From an uncultured Bartonella sp. (GTDB lineage: Bacteria; Pseudomonadota; Alphaproteobacteria; Rhizobiales; Rhizobiaceae): a stretch of 64,000 nucleotides of DNA. Every line of letters starts with the position of its first letter. Positions within the stretch are counted from its first letter, which is position 1. The notes beneath the pieces were generated by a model. The model had not been told where the DNA came from and searched no databases. It worked only from the letters and a program-made list of their open reading frames with translations. This document shows positions 19,636 to 30,356 of this stretch, in pieces. The position numbers and the translations under genes are program-made. The stretch spans positions 1 through 64,000 of the forward strand of contig CALYQL010000003.1 in assembly GCA_945285915.1 (NCBI GenBank), written 5' to 3'.

Positions 19636-21165
19636 TCAAGAAAAATTCTTGGCGTAAGTTTCAAGCACATTAGTCAACTTATTTTTCAACTCGTCGGTCA
19701 ATTTTTGCTCATCACGAATACCATCAAGAATATCCTTGTGGTTCGTACGCAACGCTGTCAGCAAACCTTGTTCAAATTTACCAACTTGATTGACGGCGAG
19801 TTTATCAAGATAACCATTTACGCCAGCAAAAATCACTGCGACTTGTTCTTCCGTCTTCAACGGAGAGAACTGCGGCTGTTTCAACAATTCTGTCAAACGT
19901 GCGCCACGATTAAGCAACCGCTGTGTTGAAGCATCAAGATCTGAACCGAATTGAGCAAATGACGCCATTTCACGATACTGGGCAAGCTCGCCCTTAATTG
20001 ATCCTGCCACCTGCTTCATTGCTTTAATTTGCGCAGCTGACCCAACACGCGAAACAGAAAGACCAACATTAACAGCAGGTCTGATACCTTGATAGAACAA
20101 ATTGGTTTCCAAGAAAATCTGACCATCTGTAATAGAAATTACGTTAGTTGGAATATATGCGGAAACATCGTTAGCTTGTGTTTCAATAACAGGTAGAGCT
20201 GTCAAAGAACCTAGGCCATGTTCTTCATTCATCTTTGCGGCACGTTCTAACAAACGTGAATGGAGATAGAACACGTCACCTGGATAAGCTTCACGCCCAG
20301 GAGGACGACGAAGGAGCAAAGACATTTGACGATAAGCTACAGCTTGTTTCGACAAATCATCGTATCCAATCAATGCATGCTTACCATTATCACGGAAATA
20401 TTCACCCATTGCACAAGCAGCAAATGGAGCAATAAATTGCATTGGAGCAGGCTCAGATGCCGTTGCTGCAACAATGATAGAATATTCTAGAGCACCACGC
20501 TCTTCCAAAGCCTTAACAAACTGCGCAACAGTTGAACGTTTCTGTCCAACAGCAACATAAACACAGTATAACTTATCCTTTTCAGGTCCATTATCATGTA
20601 TTGGCTTTTGATTTAAAAATGTATCCAAAAGAATGGCAGTCTTACCGGTCTGGCGATCACCAATCACCAATTCACGCTGGCCACGACCAATCGGAATAAG
20701 CGCGTCAACAGCTTTAAGCCCAGTAGACATCGGCTCATGAACCGATTTACGAGGAATAATACCAGGTGCTTTAACATCTACGCGGCGGCGTTCCTTGGCA
20801 TTGATTGGACCTTTACCGTCAATCGGGTTACCAAGAGCATCAACAACACGACCTAAAAGTTCTGGGCCTACCGGTACATCAACGATAGATTGCGTACGTT
20901 TTACAGGGTCACCTTCTCCAATATCACGATCGGAGCCAAATATAACAACACCTACGTTGTCGGCTTCAAGGTTTAGTGCCATTCCTCGCACACCACCAGG
21001 AAATTCGACCATTTCACCGGCTCGAACGTTATCAAGACCATAAACACGGGCAATACCATCACCCACAGATAGTACCTGACCAACTTCAGAAACTTCAGCC
21101 TCTTGACCGAAATTCTTAATTTGCTCTTTCAGGATTTTTGAAATTTCCGACGGTTTAATATCCAT
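19636..21165 (-). CDS. atpA: ATP synthase alpha chain
   Basis: A 509-residue non-catalytic nucleotide-binding F1 subunit. Walker A is GDRQTGKTA (about residues 169-177); [15 protein letters not shown]-like [17 protein letters not shown], and the [23 protein letters not shown] stretch are all present. Its ATG overlaps the atpH stop by one base, so the two are coupled. It assembles with beta into the alpha3beta3 ring. Confidence 0.97.
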   Translation of the reverse strand: MDIKPSEISKILKEQIKNFGQEAEVSEVGQVLSVGDGIARVYGLDNVRAGEMVEFPGGVRGMALNLEADNVGVVIFGSDRDIGEGDPVKRTQSIVDVPVGPELLGRVVDALGNPIDGKGPINAKERRRVDVKAPGIIPRKSVHEPMSTGLKAVDALIPIGRGQRELVIGDRQTGKTAILLDTFLNQKPIHDNGPEKDKLYCVYVAVGQKRSTVAQFVKALEERGALEYSIIVAATASEPAPMQFIAPFAACAMGEYFRDNGKHALIGYDDLSKQAVAYRQMSLLLRRPPGREAYPGDVFYLHSRLLERAAKMNEEHGLGSLTALPVIETQANDVSAYIPTNVISITDGQIFLETNLFYQGIRPAVNVGLSVSRVGSAAQIKAMKQVAGSIKGELAQYREMASFAQFGSDLDASTQRLLNRGARLTELLKQPQFSPLKTEEQVAVIFAGVNGYLDKLAVNQVGKFEQGLLTALRTNHKDILDGIRDEQKLTDELKNKLTNVLETYAKNFS

Positions 21166-21740
21166 CAGCCGACCTCTTTCAGTACAAGCTTAAGCGAAGA
21201 CAATTTTGTTGCAAGCGACGTATCAATCTGTCGTGAACCAAGTCTAACAATAAGTCCACCCAGAATATCCGGATCAACGCTAGCGTGCAAACGTACATCT
21301 TTGCCCGCAACGTCTTTCAAGGTCGCTTTCAATTCTTTTTCCTGCGCTGATGTCAGCGCACTAGCCGAAATAACTTCGGCAGATATCTCACCACGCGATT
21401 GTTCTGCATAGTGATGAAATTTATCTACAATGGTTGGCAATAAAAATAGTCGACGGTTGGCCGCAACAACGCATAAAAAATTCGCCACAAGCCGTCCAAT
21501 ATTATTTTTTGTCATGCCAGATTTTTCACACACTGTGGAAACAGCTTTTACTTGCTGTTCAGCGGAAAAAACCGGACTAAATACTAGCCGTTTAAGATCA
21601 TCATTGGATTCAATTGATGAAAGGCAGGAACTAAGTTCTTTTTCTACAGCATCAATACTTTTAGCATCACGCGCCAATTCAAATAATGACGTTGCGTAAC
21701 GTTCAGATACTGCCGATGTAAACGAAGACGACTTTGACAC
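21165..21740 (-). CDS. atpH: ATP synthase delta chain
   Basis: A 191-residue peripheral-stalk subunit. The N-terminal domain starts [25 protein letters not shown] and the C-terminal part carries [34 protein letters not shown], the family signature. The frame stays open 18 codons further upstream, but that region is unlike the family, and a GTG at 21740 giving [16 protein letters not shown] fits better; GGGA lies four bases before it, so the spacing is short. First gene of atpHAGDC. The F0 genes are not adjacent, as is usual in alphaproteobacteria. Confidence 0.92.
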   Translation of the reverse strand: MSKSSSFTSAVSERYATSLFELARDAKSIDAVEKELSSCLSSIESNDDLKRLVFSPVFSAEQQVKAVSTVCEKSGMTKNNIGRLVANFLCVVAANRRLFLLPTIVDKFHHYAEQSRGEISAEVISASALTSAQEKELKATLKDVAGKDVRLHASVDPDILGGLIVRLGSRQIDTSLATKLSSLKLVLKEVG

Positions 21741-21943
21741 TCTATCCCGTCTCTTTCCCCTTAGCGATGAGTCGGCACCCAAATAGCTACCCACCCAATG
21801 TGCTTCATAACTTTATCGCTTTTTTGGCATATAAATATCTTATTTAAATACCAAAAGTTGATAGGCATCTAGCATACACAAACCAGACTCGCAACACCGC
21901 ACCTGCCAGCTTTTGAAAACAATGCCTATTTTTTTATAAATAA

Positions 21944-22336
21944 TTACGCAACATACCCGAATGCATAGAGAAAACTTGCAATTGCAAATATAAATTCAAC
22001 TATGCAGGCGAAAAAATTGAAACCTGAAAAACTTTTATCAACAAAAAAAGAAACGACTCGCCCAATAAACGCACAAAATACAGCAATAAACAAAGTCATT
22101 GCTAAAAATGGTTGAGAAAATAGAAGATAGCTAAGACCTAATCCTATCGGTATGCCACCCATATTTCCTCGTACCGCTGCTAAAAGTACTTTTGACTCCT
22201 GCTGTGGGTATGTCCAAAACATACGCATCGCAACTTTTGGCCAAATCATATAAAATAAACCAACGAAAACAAATCCCCATGCAACGAGCCACACCATCCA
22301 TTCACCAAGGCTCTGAGGAAAATATAATGCAATCAT
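21944..22336 (-). CDS. Small four-helix membrane protein, DUF4345-like
   Basis: A 130-residue hydrophobic protein with four predicted helices (about residues 10-35, 60-72, 75-95, 105-127). The pattern LLAAVRGNMGGIPIGLGLSYLL followed by FIGRVVSFFVDKSFSG resembles the RANYGG..GLGL / GRxxSxxxDG pattern of DUF4345 proteins, whose function is unknown. It is co-oriented with, but over 100 bp from, the next gene upstream (22449-23090), and no operon partner explains it. Confidence 0.6.
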   Translation of the reverse strand: MIALYFPQSLGEWMVWLVAWGFVFVGLFYMIWPKVAMRMFWTYPQQESKVLLAAVRGNMGGIPIGLGLSYLLFSQPFLAMTLFIAVFCAFIGRVVSFFVDKSFSGFNFFACIVEFIFAIASFLYAFGYVA

Positions 22337-22448
22337 AATAACTGACCAATAAAAGGCTCAAGTGAAAAGTATATTCACTTATCGCGCGTTGTGTTAAGAA
22401 TGCTTTCATAATAAGGCATTCACATTGTATGACAATATTGAATATTAA

Positions 22449-23090
22449 CTATTCAACCAATGTATCTATATAACTTTCTTTCTCCGTCGGGCTTTTTTGA
22501 CAATTTTGCTGTAATGAATTCTCTATATCTTTAGCAACAGATTTAATTTTCGCCATATTTGCTTCATGAAAAGTCTCAAAAGCAGATGAAGCAACGGTGT
22601 CGCCCGCGCCAATCAATGCTTTATCGATAGAAGCATCATTATCTTCAAGGAGTTCTCTCACGATCTCGGTAGACAAATCAAGTAAGCGCGCATTTTCCAT
22701 GATGCCCCGCCTATCTTCTATATCTTCAATCAACTTACTCGTCACCGGACCAACTTCAGCGCGACCGCTAAGACTTAATTTTTTTTCTAATGTTTTTATG
22801 TTGAAAAGAATATGATTGTATTGAATAACGATATTCATATAAATCCATTGACGAGCCTGAAATTTTATTATTTTGCAGGTTTTTCCCATAGAAGCTGATG
22901 GATCATCCATCATAGGTAACAGTACTTTATCAGTCTCTTTCAATAGGCTGTAAGCAAAAGCAAATACTGTTACATCTGCGCTTTGCGAATTATATTTTTT
23001 ATCTTGATTAATAGTATCCGCAATAGACTGAGAATGTGCAATGTTCGTTGCTAATATCATAATACATGAAATAGCTATGACACGTAACAT
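22449..23090 (-). CDS. Uncharacterised secreted protein
   Basis: A 213-residue protein I do not recognise. Residues 1-20 form a signal peptide (MLRVIAISCIMILATNIAHS) with likely cleavage before QSIADT. The mature part is mostly helical with acidic and basic stretches and two cysteines (C72 and C197) that could pair. There is no lipobox, no membrane segment past the signal and no motif. GAGGAAG four bases upstream supports the start at 23090. It lies between the DUF4345-like gene and priA and shares their strand, with gaps of 70-110 bp. Confidence 0.7.
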   Translation of the reverse strand: MLRVIAISCIMILATNIAHSQSIADTINQDKKYNSQSADVTVFAFAYSLLKETDKVLLPMMDDPSASMGKTCKIIKFQARQWIYMNIVIQYNHILFNIKTLEKKLSLSGRAEVGPVTSKLIEDIEDRRGIMENARLLDLSTEIVRELLEDNDASIDKALIGAGDTVASSAFETFHEANMAKIKSVAKDIENSLQQNCQKSPTEKESYIDTLVE

Positions 23091-23163
23091 TCCACTTCCT
23101 CACGGATAATCTTATAATCAATAAATAACATTTTATCAGGACACATAAATAACATGGCCCCAG

Positions 23164-25362
23164 TTAAATGAAGCTTTGTGGATCAATGTCAATCTGTACA
23201 CGGATAGTTCGTTGTATTTTTGGGCCTGCCGCAATCATCGCTTTAATATAGGCTTGAACATCCGCACGCCTACTGCTTTGTATAAGCAATCGAAAACGAT
23301 ATCTTCCTCTTACTAAAGCCAATGGCGCCTCTGCTGGCCCCAATACATTTATTTCATCGGCAATCGGCGCAGCCTGCCTCAACCCGCGAGCATGAACTTC
23401 CGCATCACTTCTCACCTCCGCTGAAACGATTATAGCAGCTAGGCGACCAAAAGGTGGCAATTGATGGCGCGCACGTTCATCGATTTCACGGGTATAAAAA
23501 GCTTCACTATCACCAGAAATAATCGCTTGCATCACAGGATGTTCTGGTTGGTAGGTTTGAATTAACCCATGGCTTTTTAGCCCAGTGCGGCCGGCACGAC
23601 CTGTAACCTGTGACAAAAGTTGAAATGTTCTCTCTGCAGCTCGTGGGTCACCATTTGAAAGTCCCAAATCGGCATCCACAACTCCAACAAGAGATATACC
23701 TGGGAAGTGATGCCCTTTGGCAACCAATTGCGTTCCGATCACAATATCGACATCACCTTTAGAAATTGCCTCTAATTCCCGTCGTAATCGTTTGACACCG
23801 CCCACTAAGTCTGTTGATAAAACTAAAATGCGAGCTTCAGGAAAAAGCTGCAATATTTCTTCTGCAATACGTTCAACACCCGGACCACATGCCACCAAAT
23901 GATCCAAGGTGCCACATTCGGGACACGCCTCAGGTACTGGTTCATGATACCCACAGTGATGACACATTAATTGTCCGCGAAAGCGATGCTCAACTAACCA
24001 GCTTGAACAGTTAGGACATTGGAAGCGGTGCCCACAAACACGACATAATGTTAATGGAGCATAACCACGTCTATTAAGAAAAATCAGCGATTGTTCACTT
24101 TTCTCCAGTGTTTGCCTGATTGCTAGTTCAAGTGGAGATGAAATAAATCTGCCTGAAGTGGGCTGATTTTTTCGCATATCAATGGCACGCAAATTCGGCA
24201 TTGCAACTGCTTTGAACCGAGACGGAAGATGAAGTGCCTGATAACGACCTTGTAGCGCATTTACCCTACTCTCTATCGACGGGGTAGCTGACGACAAAAT
24301 AACAGAAAAACGACCAAAAGATCCTCGTGCTACAGCCATGTCTCGCGCATTATAAAAAACTCGATCTTCTTGTTTATAGGCTGAATCATGTTCTTCATCG
24401 ACAATGATCAAACCAAGATTTTCAAAAGGCAAAAACAAAGCTGATCGAGCACCTGCTACAACTCTAACACGTCCCTCCGCAACTTGTCTCCAAACACGTT
24501 CACGTTGTTTGGATGTAAGATCAGAATGCCATTCAGCTGGTGGTGCGCCGAAACGCGTTTCAAAACGGTCTAAAAACTGTTGCGTCAAGGCAATTTCCGG
24601 CAAAAGAATGAGCACTTGTTTGCCAAGTTCAATCGCTTTAGCAACAGCTTCAAAATAAACTTCAGTTTTTCCCGAACCAGTAACACCATCTAAAAGTAGA
24701 ACTTTAAAGCTATTTTCACCTACTACTGTTTTTAGAGTTTCGGCTGCTTCAATCTGTGCCCCTTCCAATATTGGAGGTGCATATGTCGGATCCGGTGCAG
24801 CAACAACTGGAGGGGCTGGCACTTCGACTTCGATAAAAATTCCCAGATTTTTTAACCCATCAACAACACTGACAGAAGTTCCCGCAGCATGAGCCAACCC
24901 CGTTCTGGTCCACGACAACCCATCTTGTGCTAATTCCAGAACACGTTTTCGAGCAGATGTAAGTTTTTCCACTGTTCCACCGCAATAACGCAATCCCGTC
25001 AATGTGGGTTCTGGATCGAATGCTGCTGGCACACGCAAAGCCATACGCGCGACCATTCCTGGAGGAGAAAGCGTATAACTGGATACGAAATGGATAAACT
25101 CCAACATATCAGGGGTCATTTCTGGGCAATCAAAAATGTGCGTTACTGCCCGTAATTTATTGGTAGGGACATCATCAGGTGTTTCATTGGTAACCAGTCC
25201 AGCCACCTCACGGGCACCCAATGGCACACGCACAATAGAGCCTACCTTAACATTCATTCCTTCCGGAACTACATAGCTATAGGGGCGCTCTGACGGCAAA
25301 GGCACCAAAACAGAAATAACTTTTTGCGGATTTGATTCGGCTTTTTTCATAATCCTTGCCAT
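23164..25362 (-). CDS. priA: Primosomal protein N' (replication restart helicase)
   Basis: A 732-residue superfamily 2 helicase that reloads the replisome at stalled forks. The N-terminal 3'-DNA-binding domain (VISVLVPLPSERPYSYVVPEG) precedes Walker A GVTGSGKTEVYFEA and the DEEH box IIVDEEHDSAYKQ. Four CxxC-type zinc pairs follow (CRVC, CPNC, CHHC, CPEC), then QVTGRAGR. ATG 25362 is used; a TTG at 25389 extends the frame by nine codons, and neither has a clear ribosome-binding site. Divergent from fsa. Confidence 0.95.
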   Translation of the reverse strand: MARIMKKAESNPQKVISVLVPLPSERPYSYVVPEGMNVKVGSIVRVPLGAREVAGLVTNETPDDVPTNKLRAVTHIFDCPEMTPDMLEFIHFVSSYTLSPPGMVARMALRVPAAFDPEPTLTGLRYCGGTVEKLTSARKRVLELAQDGLSWTRTGLAHAAGTSVSVVDGLKNLGIFIEVEVPAPPVVAAPDPTYAPPILEGAQIEAAETLKTVVGENSFKVLLLDGVTGSGKTEVYFEAVAKAIELGKQVLILLPEIALTQQFLDRFETRFGAPPAEWHSDLTSKQRERVWRQVAEGRVRVVAGARSALFLPFENLGLIIVDEEHDSAYKQEDRVFYNARDMAVARGSFGRFSVILSSATPSIESRVNALQGRYQALHLPSRFKAVAMPNLRAIDMRKNQPTSGRFISSPLELAIRQTLEKSEQSLIFLNRRGYAPLTLCRVCGHRFQCPNCSSWLVEHRFRGQLMCHHCGYHEPVPEACPECGTLDHLVACGPGVERIAEEILQLFPEARILVLSTDLVGGVKRLRRELEAISKGDVDIVIGTQLVAKGHHFPGISLVGVVDADLGLSNGDPRAAERTFQLLSQVTGRAGRTGLKSHGLIQTYQPEHPVMQAIISGDSEAFYTREIDERARHQLPPFGRLAAIIVSAEVRSDAEVHARGLRQAAPIADEINVLGPAEAPLALVRGRYRFRLLIQSSRRADVQAYIKAMIAAGPKIQRTIRVQIDIDPQSFI

Positions 25363-25453
25363 AGTTGGGCTTGCTTTTAAATAAAGCAATGCCTCATAAC
25401 AATGAAACCGTAATCAATGTCCATTTCTGAAAGCAAGCTTTAGGAGCTTAATT

Positions 25454-26107
25454 ATGAAATTTTTTGTTGATACTGCTATTATTGAAGAAATTCGTGAACT
25501 AAATGACCTTGGGCTCGTTGACGGTGTTACAACGAATCCTTCTCTCATCCTGAAATCAGGTCGCGATATTATTGATGTAACAAAAGAAATATGTTCATTG
25601 GTAGATGGTCCAGTTTCTGCTGAAGTAACTGCCAATGATTTTGACGGCATGATGCGACAAGCCGATATACTATCTAAAATTGCAGAAAATATTTGCATCA
25701 AACTTCCATTGACATGGGAGGGGTTAAAGGCCTGTAAAGCTTTGACAACAAAGGGTTTAAAAACCAATCTGACTTTGTGCTTTTCTGCAAATCAGGCTTT
25801 ACTCGCTGCAAAAGCTGGTGCCACTTATGTTTCACCATTTATTGGACGCTTAGATGACATAGGACTGAATGGAATTGATCTGATAGGTGAAATTCGAACA
25901 ATTTTCGATAATTACGATTTTACAACGAAAATCCTTGCTGCCTCAATTCGTACTGTCAACCATGTCAAAGAAGCCGCTTTAATTGGTGCAGATGTCGCAA
26001 CAATACCACCATCAATCATGAAAATATTGGTTAAACATCCTCTCACCGATAAAGGACTGGATATCTTTTTAAAAGATTGGGCCAAAACTGGGCAAGATAT
26101 CCATTAA
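25454..26107 (+). CDS. fsa: Fructose-6-phosphate aldolase / small transaldolase
   Basis: A 217-residue TIM-barrel aldolase of the small transaldolase family. Visible active-site residues are D6, N28 (GVTTNPSLI), E57 and the Schiff-base lysine K83 (NICIKLPLT). It either splits fructose 6-phosphate or moves a dihydroxyacetone unit in the pentose phosphate pathway; the two activities are hard to separate by sequence. It is often next to priA in Rhizobiales and is divergent from it here. GGAG-like AGGAGC precedes the ATG. Confidence 0.93.
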   Translation: MKFFVDTAIIEEIRELNDLGLVDGVTTNPSLILKSGRDIIDVTKEICSLVDGPVSAEVTANDFDGMMRQADILSKIAENICIKLPLTWEGLKACKALTTKGLKTNLTLCFSANQALLAAKAGATYVSPFIGRLDDIGLNGIDLIGEIRTIFDNYDFTTKILAASIRTVNHVKEAALIGADVATIPPSIMKILVKHPLTDKGLDIFLKDWAKTGQDIH

Positions 26108-26291
26108 ATATATTTTGATCACAACGCGGCGCTCTTACTTCATATATGTTTGATCAGTAAGACGTTATAAAGGGAAATCCTGCTCCCAAATATAAGAATT
26201 TTAAAAAGCTCTTTAAGGCAATTGAGTGAAAATAATAAGTTACAATTGCTCAAGCTCCAAATGAGTCGATAATTTTCATCTTAAGAAGCAC

Positions 26292-26328
26292 AAAAAAACC
26301 TAGGCACTTAGTGGTAAATGCCTAGGTT
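26292..26328 (-). terminator. Terminator downstream of leuS-lptE
   Basis: A 10-bp perfect stem (AACCTAGGCA/TGCCTAGGTT) with a 12-nt loop, followed by a U-run on the minus strand (A-run at 26292-26298 on the plus strand). It ends the leuS-lptE transcript. Confidence 0.85.
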
Positions 26329-26379
26329 GATTATGCGATATTCTAAATTTATCCAATGCAATAATTGGCAAAGATATTG

Positions 26380-26955
26380 TTATTTTTGCTTCGACAAATC
26401 TTGTGCCAAGGATAAATATATCTGTTCTGCAAGTTCGTTAGCTGCACGTTTTTTTGCATCTTCTTCTGCTTGCAAGTTTGCATATTCCTGACGAGGTCGG
26501 TCAAATGAAGCACTTACGGTGCGTGTTCGCTTTGCCAAAACCTTGTTTTCCATGTCTTTCAAAACATAATTCGATCGACCATCTACAGTACCAGCAGAAG
26601 CACGACCCGTACGATCGGTTGTATCACCTATATCCATCTGAACAGCTGAGCGAACAGAGAAACCTGTTCCCAAAGACAATTGGTAAGTTGGAGTTGCTGG
26701 CTCACCAGCACCACCACTAAGCAAAAAGATCAGCCGATTACGAACCATCTGGTTGAAACGGTCTGTTGGTTGTTCAATGACAATACCAGACAGTTTTGTC
26801 CTTATAGCTGACGCAACATTAACTTGTGATCCGCCTTGGCTATCGCCTTTATAGAGAGGCTGGACTGTACAAGCTGCTAGAGCAACCGATGTTCCCAATA
26901 CAGCTATAGCTGCCAAGGGTCTAATTCTGCGTAATATATATTTAGGCAACAACAT
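26380..26955 (-). CDS. lptE: LPS assembly lipoprotein LptE
   Basis: A 191-residue outer-membrane lipoprotein that plugs the LptD barrel during lipopolysaccharide export. The signal ends in a lipobox LAAC with C29 as the modified residue; then comes TVQPLYKG and a domain with [28 protein letters not shown] typical of alphaproteobacterial LptE. ATG 26955 is chosen because AAGGA lies six bases upstream. It overlaps the 3' end of leuS by 14 nt, so the two are coupled. holA, which often follows lptE in Rhizobiales, is not here; a terminator is. Confidence 0.9.
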   Translation of the reverse strand: MLLPKYILRRIRPLAAIAVLGTSVALAACTVQPLYKGDSQGGSQVNVASAIRTKLSGIVIEQPTDRFNQMVRNRLIFLLSGGAGEPATPTYQLSLGTGFSVRSAVQMDIGDTTDRTGRASAGTVDGRSNYVLKDMENKVLAKRTRTVSASFDRPRQEYANLQAEEDAKKRAANELAEQIYLSLAQDLSKQK

Positions 26956-29554
26956 TGACGATCCTTTGTGGAACAACAATAATCTTCTTAGGCTTTTTAC
27001 CTGCTAAATGTAATTGCACAAAATCGAGCGATAAAACAGCCTTTTCAATGGTTGCTTGATCTGCATCGCGTGCAATTGTCAAATCACCGCGTTTTTTACC
27101 GTTTATTTGCACAGGTAAAACGACATCATTATCAACAATTAATGAAGGGTCATATTCAGGCCACGTAAGTTGAGCAACCAATCTATTGCTACCTAGTGCT
27201 GCATAACATTCTTCAGCCAGATGCGGCATCATCGGAGAAATCATGATTATGAAGAACTCCAATGCCTGACGTAAAGCAGCTTTCATTTCCGCATCTGCAG
27301 TTTCGATCGATTGTAGCGCTGGAGCTATTGTATTAACAAGCTCATACAGACGCGCAACGGCGCGGTTAAAAGCCAGCTTTTCAATATCATCAGCAACAAT
27401 TGCCAAGGCACGATGAGCTGCCTTGGATATTTCCAATGCATCGCCTTGCGTTGCAGCTTTTGCCTGTACTCCTTGTAAAAAATCCGCACTGGTTGAAATT
27501 AGCCGCCAAACACGTTGAACAAACCGATGAGCACCTTCGGCCCCGGCTTCTGTCCATATCACATCACGTTCAGGCGGCGAGTCGGATAACATGAATAGAC
27601 GCGCCGTATCCGCTCCATAAGACGAAATAATATCGTCTGGATCGACAACATTCTTTTTTGATTTCGACATTTTTTCAATCGAGCCGATCTCTACCGGGCT
27701 GCCATCTGCAAGCAATGTAGCCTGACGCACGCCATCTTTTTCATCGATACGAATATCTGCAGGAGAGACCCAACCTTGCGCATTACGATAGGTTTCGTGA
27801 ACAACCATGCCCTGCGTAAACAAGCCCTTGAAAGGCTCATCAACACTGACATGACCAGTCATTTTCATTGCTCGAGTAAAAAAGCGTGAATAAAGTAAAT
27901 GTAAAATGGCATGTTCAATACCACCAATATATTGATCAACTGGCAGCCATTCTGCTGCTGCTTTTTTATCTGTTGGTTCGTTTTCCCATGGTGCGGTGAA
28001 GCGCGCATAATACCATGAAGAATCAACGAAAGTATCCATAGTATCTGTCTCACGCCGAGCGAGTTTACCACATTTAGGACACTTAACCTGTTTCCAAGCT
28101 GTATGCCGATCAAGTGGATTGCCTGGCTTATCAAATGTAACATCATCTGGAAGCTTTACTGGCAAATCAGCTTTCGGAACAGGCACAACACCACAATCAT
28201 CACAATGGATAACCGGAATTGGACATCCCCAGTATCTCTGGCGCGATATACCCCAATCACGTAACCTGAATTGCACTTTTCTTTCAGCTTGAGGCCGTCC
28301 ATGCAAAGTTTGCTTCTCGAGACGTTTCACAACCTCTTCAAATGCGGCTTTAGGCTTTAACCCATCCAAAAAAAGTGAATTGATTAACATACCATCATCT
28401 GTATGCGCTTTTTCAGTCACAACAAAACTGTCTGGATCTACTCCTTCTGGCAACACAACAGGGCGCACAGGAAGCTCGTATTTATTAGCAAAATCCAAGT
28501 CACGTTGGTCATGTGCTGGGCAGCCGAAAACCGCACCAGTACCATATTCCATTAAAACAAAATTGGCGACATACACTGGTATTTCCCAGTTCTTATCAAA
28601 GGGATGGTACACTTTTAACCCAGTGTTAAACCCTTGCTTTTCTGCTGTTTCCAATTCTGCTGTCGATGTTCCTTTACGATGACATTCTTCAACAAATGCC
28701 TGTAATTCGCTGTTAGTTTTTGCTAACTGGCGGGCAATTGGATGATCGGCTGCTATGGCAATAAAAGAAGCGCCAAATAATGTATCTGGACGTGTTGAAT
28801 AACATTCAACTTCATTAATTCCGTCAAGAAGGTTATTTTCTACCAGTTCCCAACGCAGTAAGACACCTTCCGACTTGCCGATCCAGTTTTTCTGCATAAC
28901 GCGAACTTTTTCCGGCCAATGGTCAAGCCCTTCAAGGCCATCCAATAATTCTTCGCTAAAATTGGTAATTTTGAAAAACCACTGGGTCAGTTCACGCTGT
29001 TCAACAAGTGCGCCAGAACGCCAGCCACGACCATCAACAACCTGTTCATTTGCCAATACAGTATGATCGACAGGATCCCAATTGACCTTTGACGTCTTAC
29101 GGTCAACCAAACCTTTTTCAAACATATCAAGAAAAAGCATTTGTTGACGATGATAATAATTGACATCACAAGTAGCAAATTCACGCGACCAATCAAGTGA
29201 AAGTCCCATTGACTTTAACTGCTTTTTCATTGTCGCAATATTCTGATAGGTCCACTCTTTCGGGTGTACCTTATGCTGCATGGCAGCATTTTCAGCAGGC
29301 ATACCAAATGCATCCCATCCCATTGGATGAAGTACATTATAGCCCTTAGCCCGTTTATATCTTGCTACAACATCACCCATTGCGTAATTACGCACATGCC
29401 CCATATGAATTCGCCCCGATGGGTAGGGAAACATTTCTAGTACGTAATATTTTTCACGCGGATCATCATTGTCTGTTTTGAAAATTTGCTTTTCTTCCCA
29501 GACTGATTGCCATTTTTGTTCTGTAGCACGCGGATTATAGCGTTCAGTTGCCAT
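26942..29554 (-). CDS. leuS: Leucyl-tRNA synthetase
   Basis: An 870-residue class I aminoacyl-tRNA synthetase. The HIGH motif appears as [14 protein letters not shown] near residue 46 and the KMSKS motif as [14 protein letters not shown]; a large CP1 editing domain and a zinc-ribbon region ([21 protein letters not shown]) lie between. The anticodon-binding domain ends ILVVPQ-like [15 protein letters not shown]. Either ATG 29554 (MATERYNPR) or 29560 could be the start; AAGAG lies 10 or 4 bases before them. Divergent from yggS. Confidence 0.96.
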   Translation of the reverse strand: MATERYNPRATEQKWQSVWEEKQIFKTDNDDPREKYYVLEMFPYPSGRIHMGHVRNYAMGDVVARYKRAKGYNVLHPMGWDAFGMPAENAAMQHKVHPKEWTYQNIATMKKQLKSMGLSLDWSREFATCDVNYYHRQQMLFLDMFEKGLVDRKTSKVNWDPVDHTVLANEQVVDGRGWRSGALVEQRELTQWFFKITNFSEELLDGLEGLDHWPEKVRVMQKNWIGKSEGVLLRWELVENNLLDGINEVECYSTRPDTLFGASFIAIAADHPIARQLAKTNSELQAFVEECHRKGTSTAELETAEKQGFNTGLKVYHPFDKNWEIPVYVANFVLMEYGTGAVFGCPAHDQRDLDFANKYELPVRPVVLPEGVDPDSFVVTEKAHTDDGMLINSLFLDGLKPKAAFEEVVKRLEKQTLHGRPQAERKVQFRLRDWGISRQRYWGCPIPVIHCDDCGVVPVPKADLPVKLPDDVTFDKPGNPLDRHTAWKQVKCPKCGKLARRETDTMDTFVDSSWYYARFTAPWENEPTDKKAAAEWLPVDQYIGGIEHAILHLLYSRFFTRAMKMTGHVSVDEPFKGLFTQGMVVHETYRNAQGWVSPADIRIDEKDGVRQATLLADGSPVEIGSIEKMSKSKKNVVDPDDIISSYGADTARLFMLSDSPPERDVIWTEAGAEGAHRFVQRVWRLISTSADFLQGVQAKAATQGDALEISKAAHRALAIVADDIEKLAFNRAVARLYELVNTIAPALQSIETADAEMKAALRQALEFFIIMISPMMPHLAEECYAALGSNRLVAQLTWPEYDPSLIVDNDVVLPVQINGKKRGDLTIARDADQATIEKAVLSLDFVQLHLAGKKPKKIIVVPQRIVNVVA

Positions 29555-29678
29555 CGCCATTATACTCTTGCAAAATGAAGTCAAAAAACTCAATAGGTGC
29601 TTCACCACGGATTAACGCAAGCGTCAACCACTTCTATGCGTTTTTATCCATTCAATCAACGATGAAAGAGGATTGATC

Positions 29679-30356
29679 ATGACTGTAGCCGTTGAAAATT
29701 GGCAAAAAATCAAACAAGAGATCGAAAAATCATGTCATGATTCGGGGAGATCTCCTGACTCGGTACAACTTATTGCCGTATCTAAAACCTTTGATTGCGA
29801 CGAAATTCGCCCAGTACTTAATGCCGGACAACGCGTTTTTGGTGAAAACAGGGTGCAAGAAGCAAGCAATAAATGGCCACAATTGCGTCAGGAACACAAT
29901 GATATAGAACTTCATCTCATCGGTCCGTTACAATCGAATAAAACTGCCGAAGCCGTGTCTTTATTTGATGTCATCGAAACCGTTGACCGAGATAAAATTG
30001 CAAAATTTCTTAGCCAGGAAATGCAACAACAAAAGCGTATCTTACCTTGTTATGTGCAAGTTAACATCGGGCTTGAATCACAAAAAGCAGGTATTGCCCC
30101 TTCAGACACCGTCAATTTCGTCAAAAAATGCCGACAAGAATACAATCTAAACATTGTCGGGTTAATGTGTATTCCGCCTGTTGGAGAAAACCCCGGCCCC
30201 TACTTTGCATTGTCACAAAAACTAGCAAAAGAGGCTGGGGTTTCAAAGCTATCCATGGGTATGTCTGCTGATTATGAAACAGCAATTATGTTTGGAGCAA
30301 CGAGTGTACGAGTTGGCTCAGCTATTTTTGGACACCGAGCCAATCCACATACCTGA
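29679..30356 (+). CDS. YggS-family PLP homeostasis protein
   Basis: A 225-residue fold-type III pyridoxal-phosphate-binding protein of the YggS/PLPBP (COG0325) family, which buffers PLP levels and has no known catalytic step. The PLP lysine is K36 in LIAVSKTF; HLIGPLQSNK and KLSMGMSADYETAIMFGATSVRVGSAIFG are the signature stretches. ATG 29679 has AGAGG seven bases upstream; an in-frame TTG two codons before does not. Its stop codon directly abuts the stop of the convergent SDR gene. Confidence 0.93.
   Translation: MTVAVENWQKIKQEIEKSCHDSGRSPDSVQLIAVSKTFDCDEIRPVLNAGQRVFGENRVQEASNKWPQLRQEHNDIELHLIGPLQSNKTAEAVSLFDVIETVDRDKIAKFLSQEMQQQKRILPCYVQVNIGLESQKAGIAPSDTVNFVKKCRQEYNLNIVGLMCIPPVGENPGPYFALSQKLAKEAGVSKLSMGMSADYETAIMFGATSVRVGSAIFGHRANPHT

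Noticed and set aside
25414-25767. A 117-codon frame antisense to fsa
   Set aside because: fsa on the other strand has all active-site residues; the antisense product has no family features.
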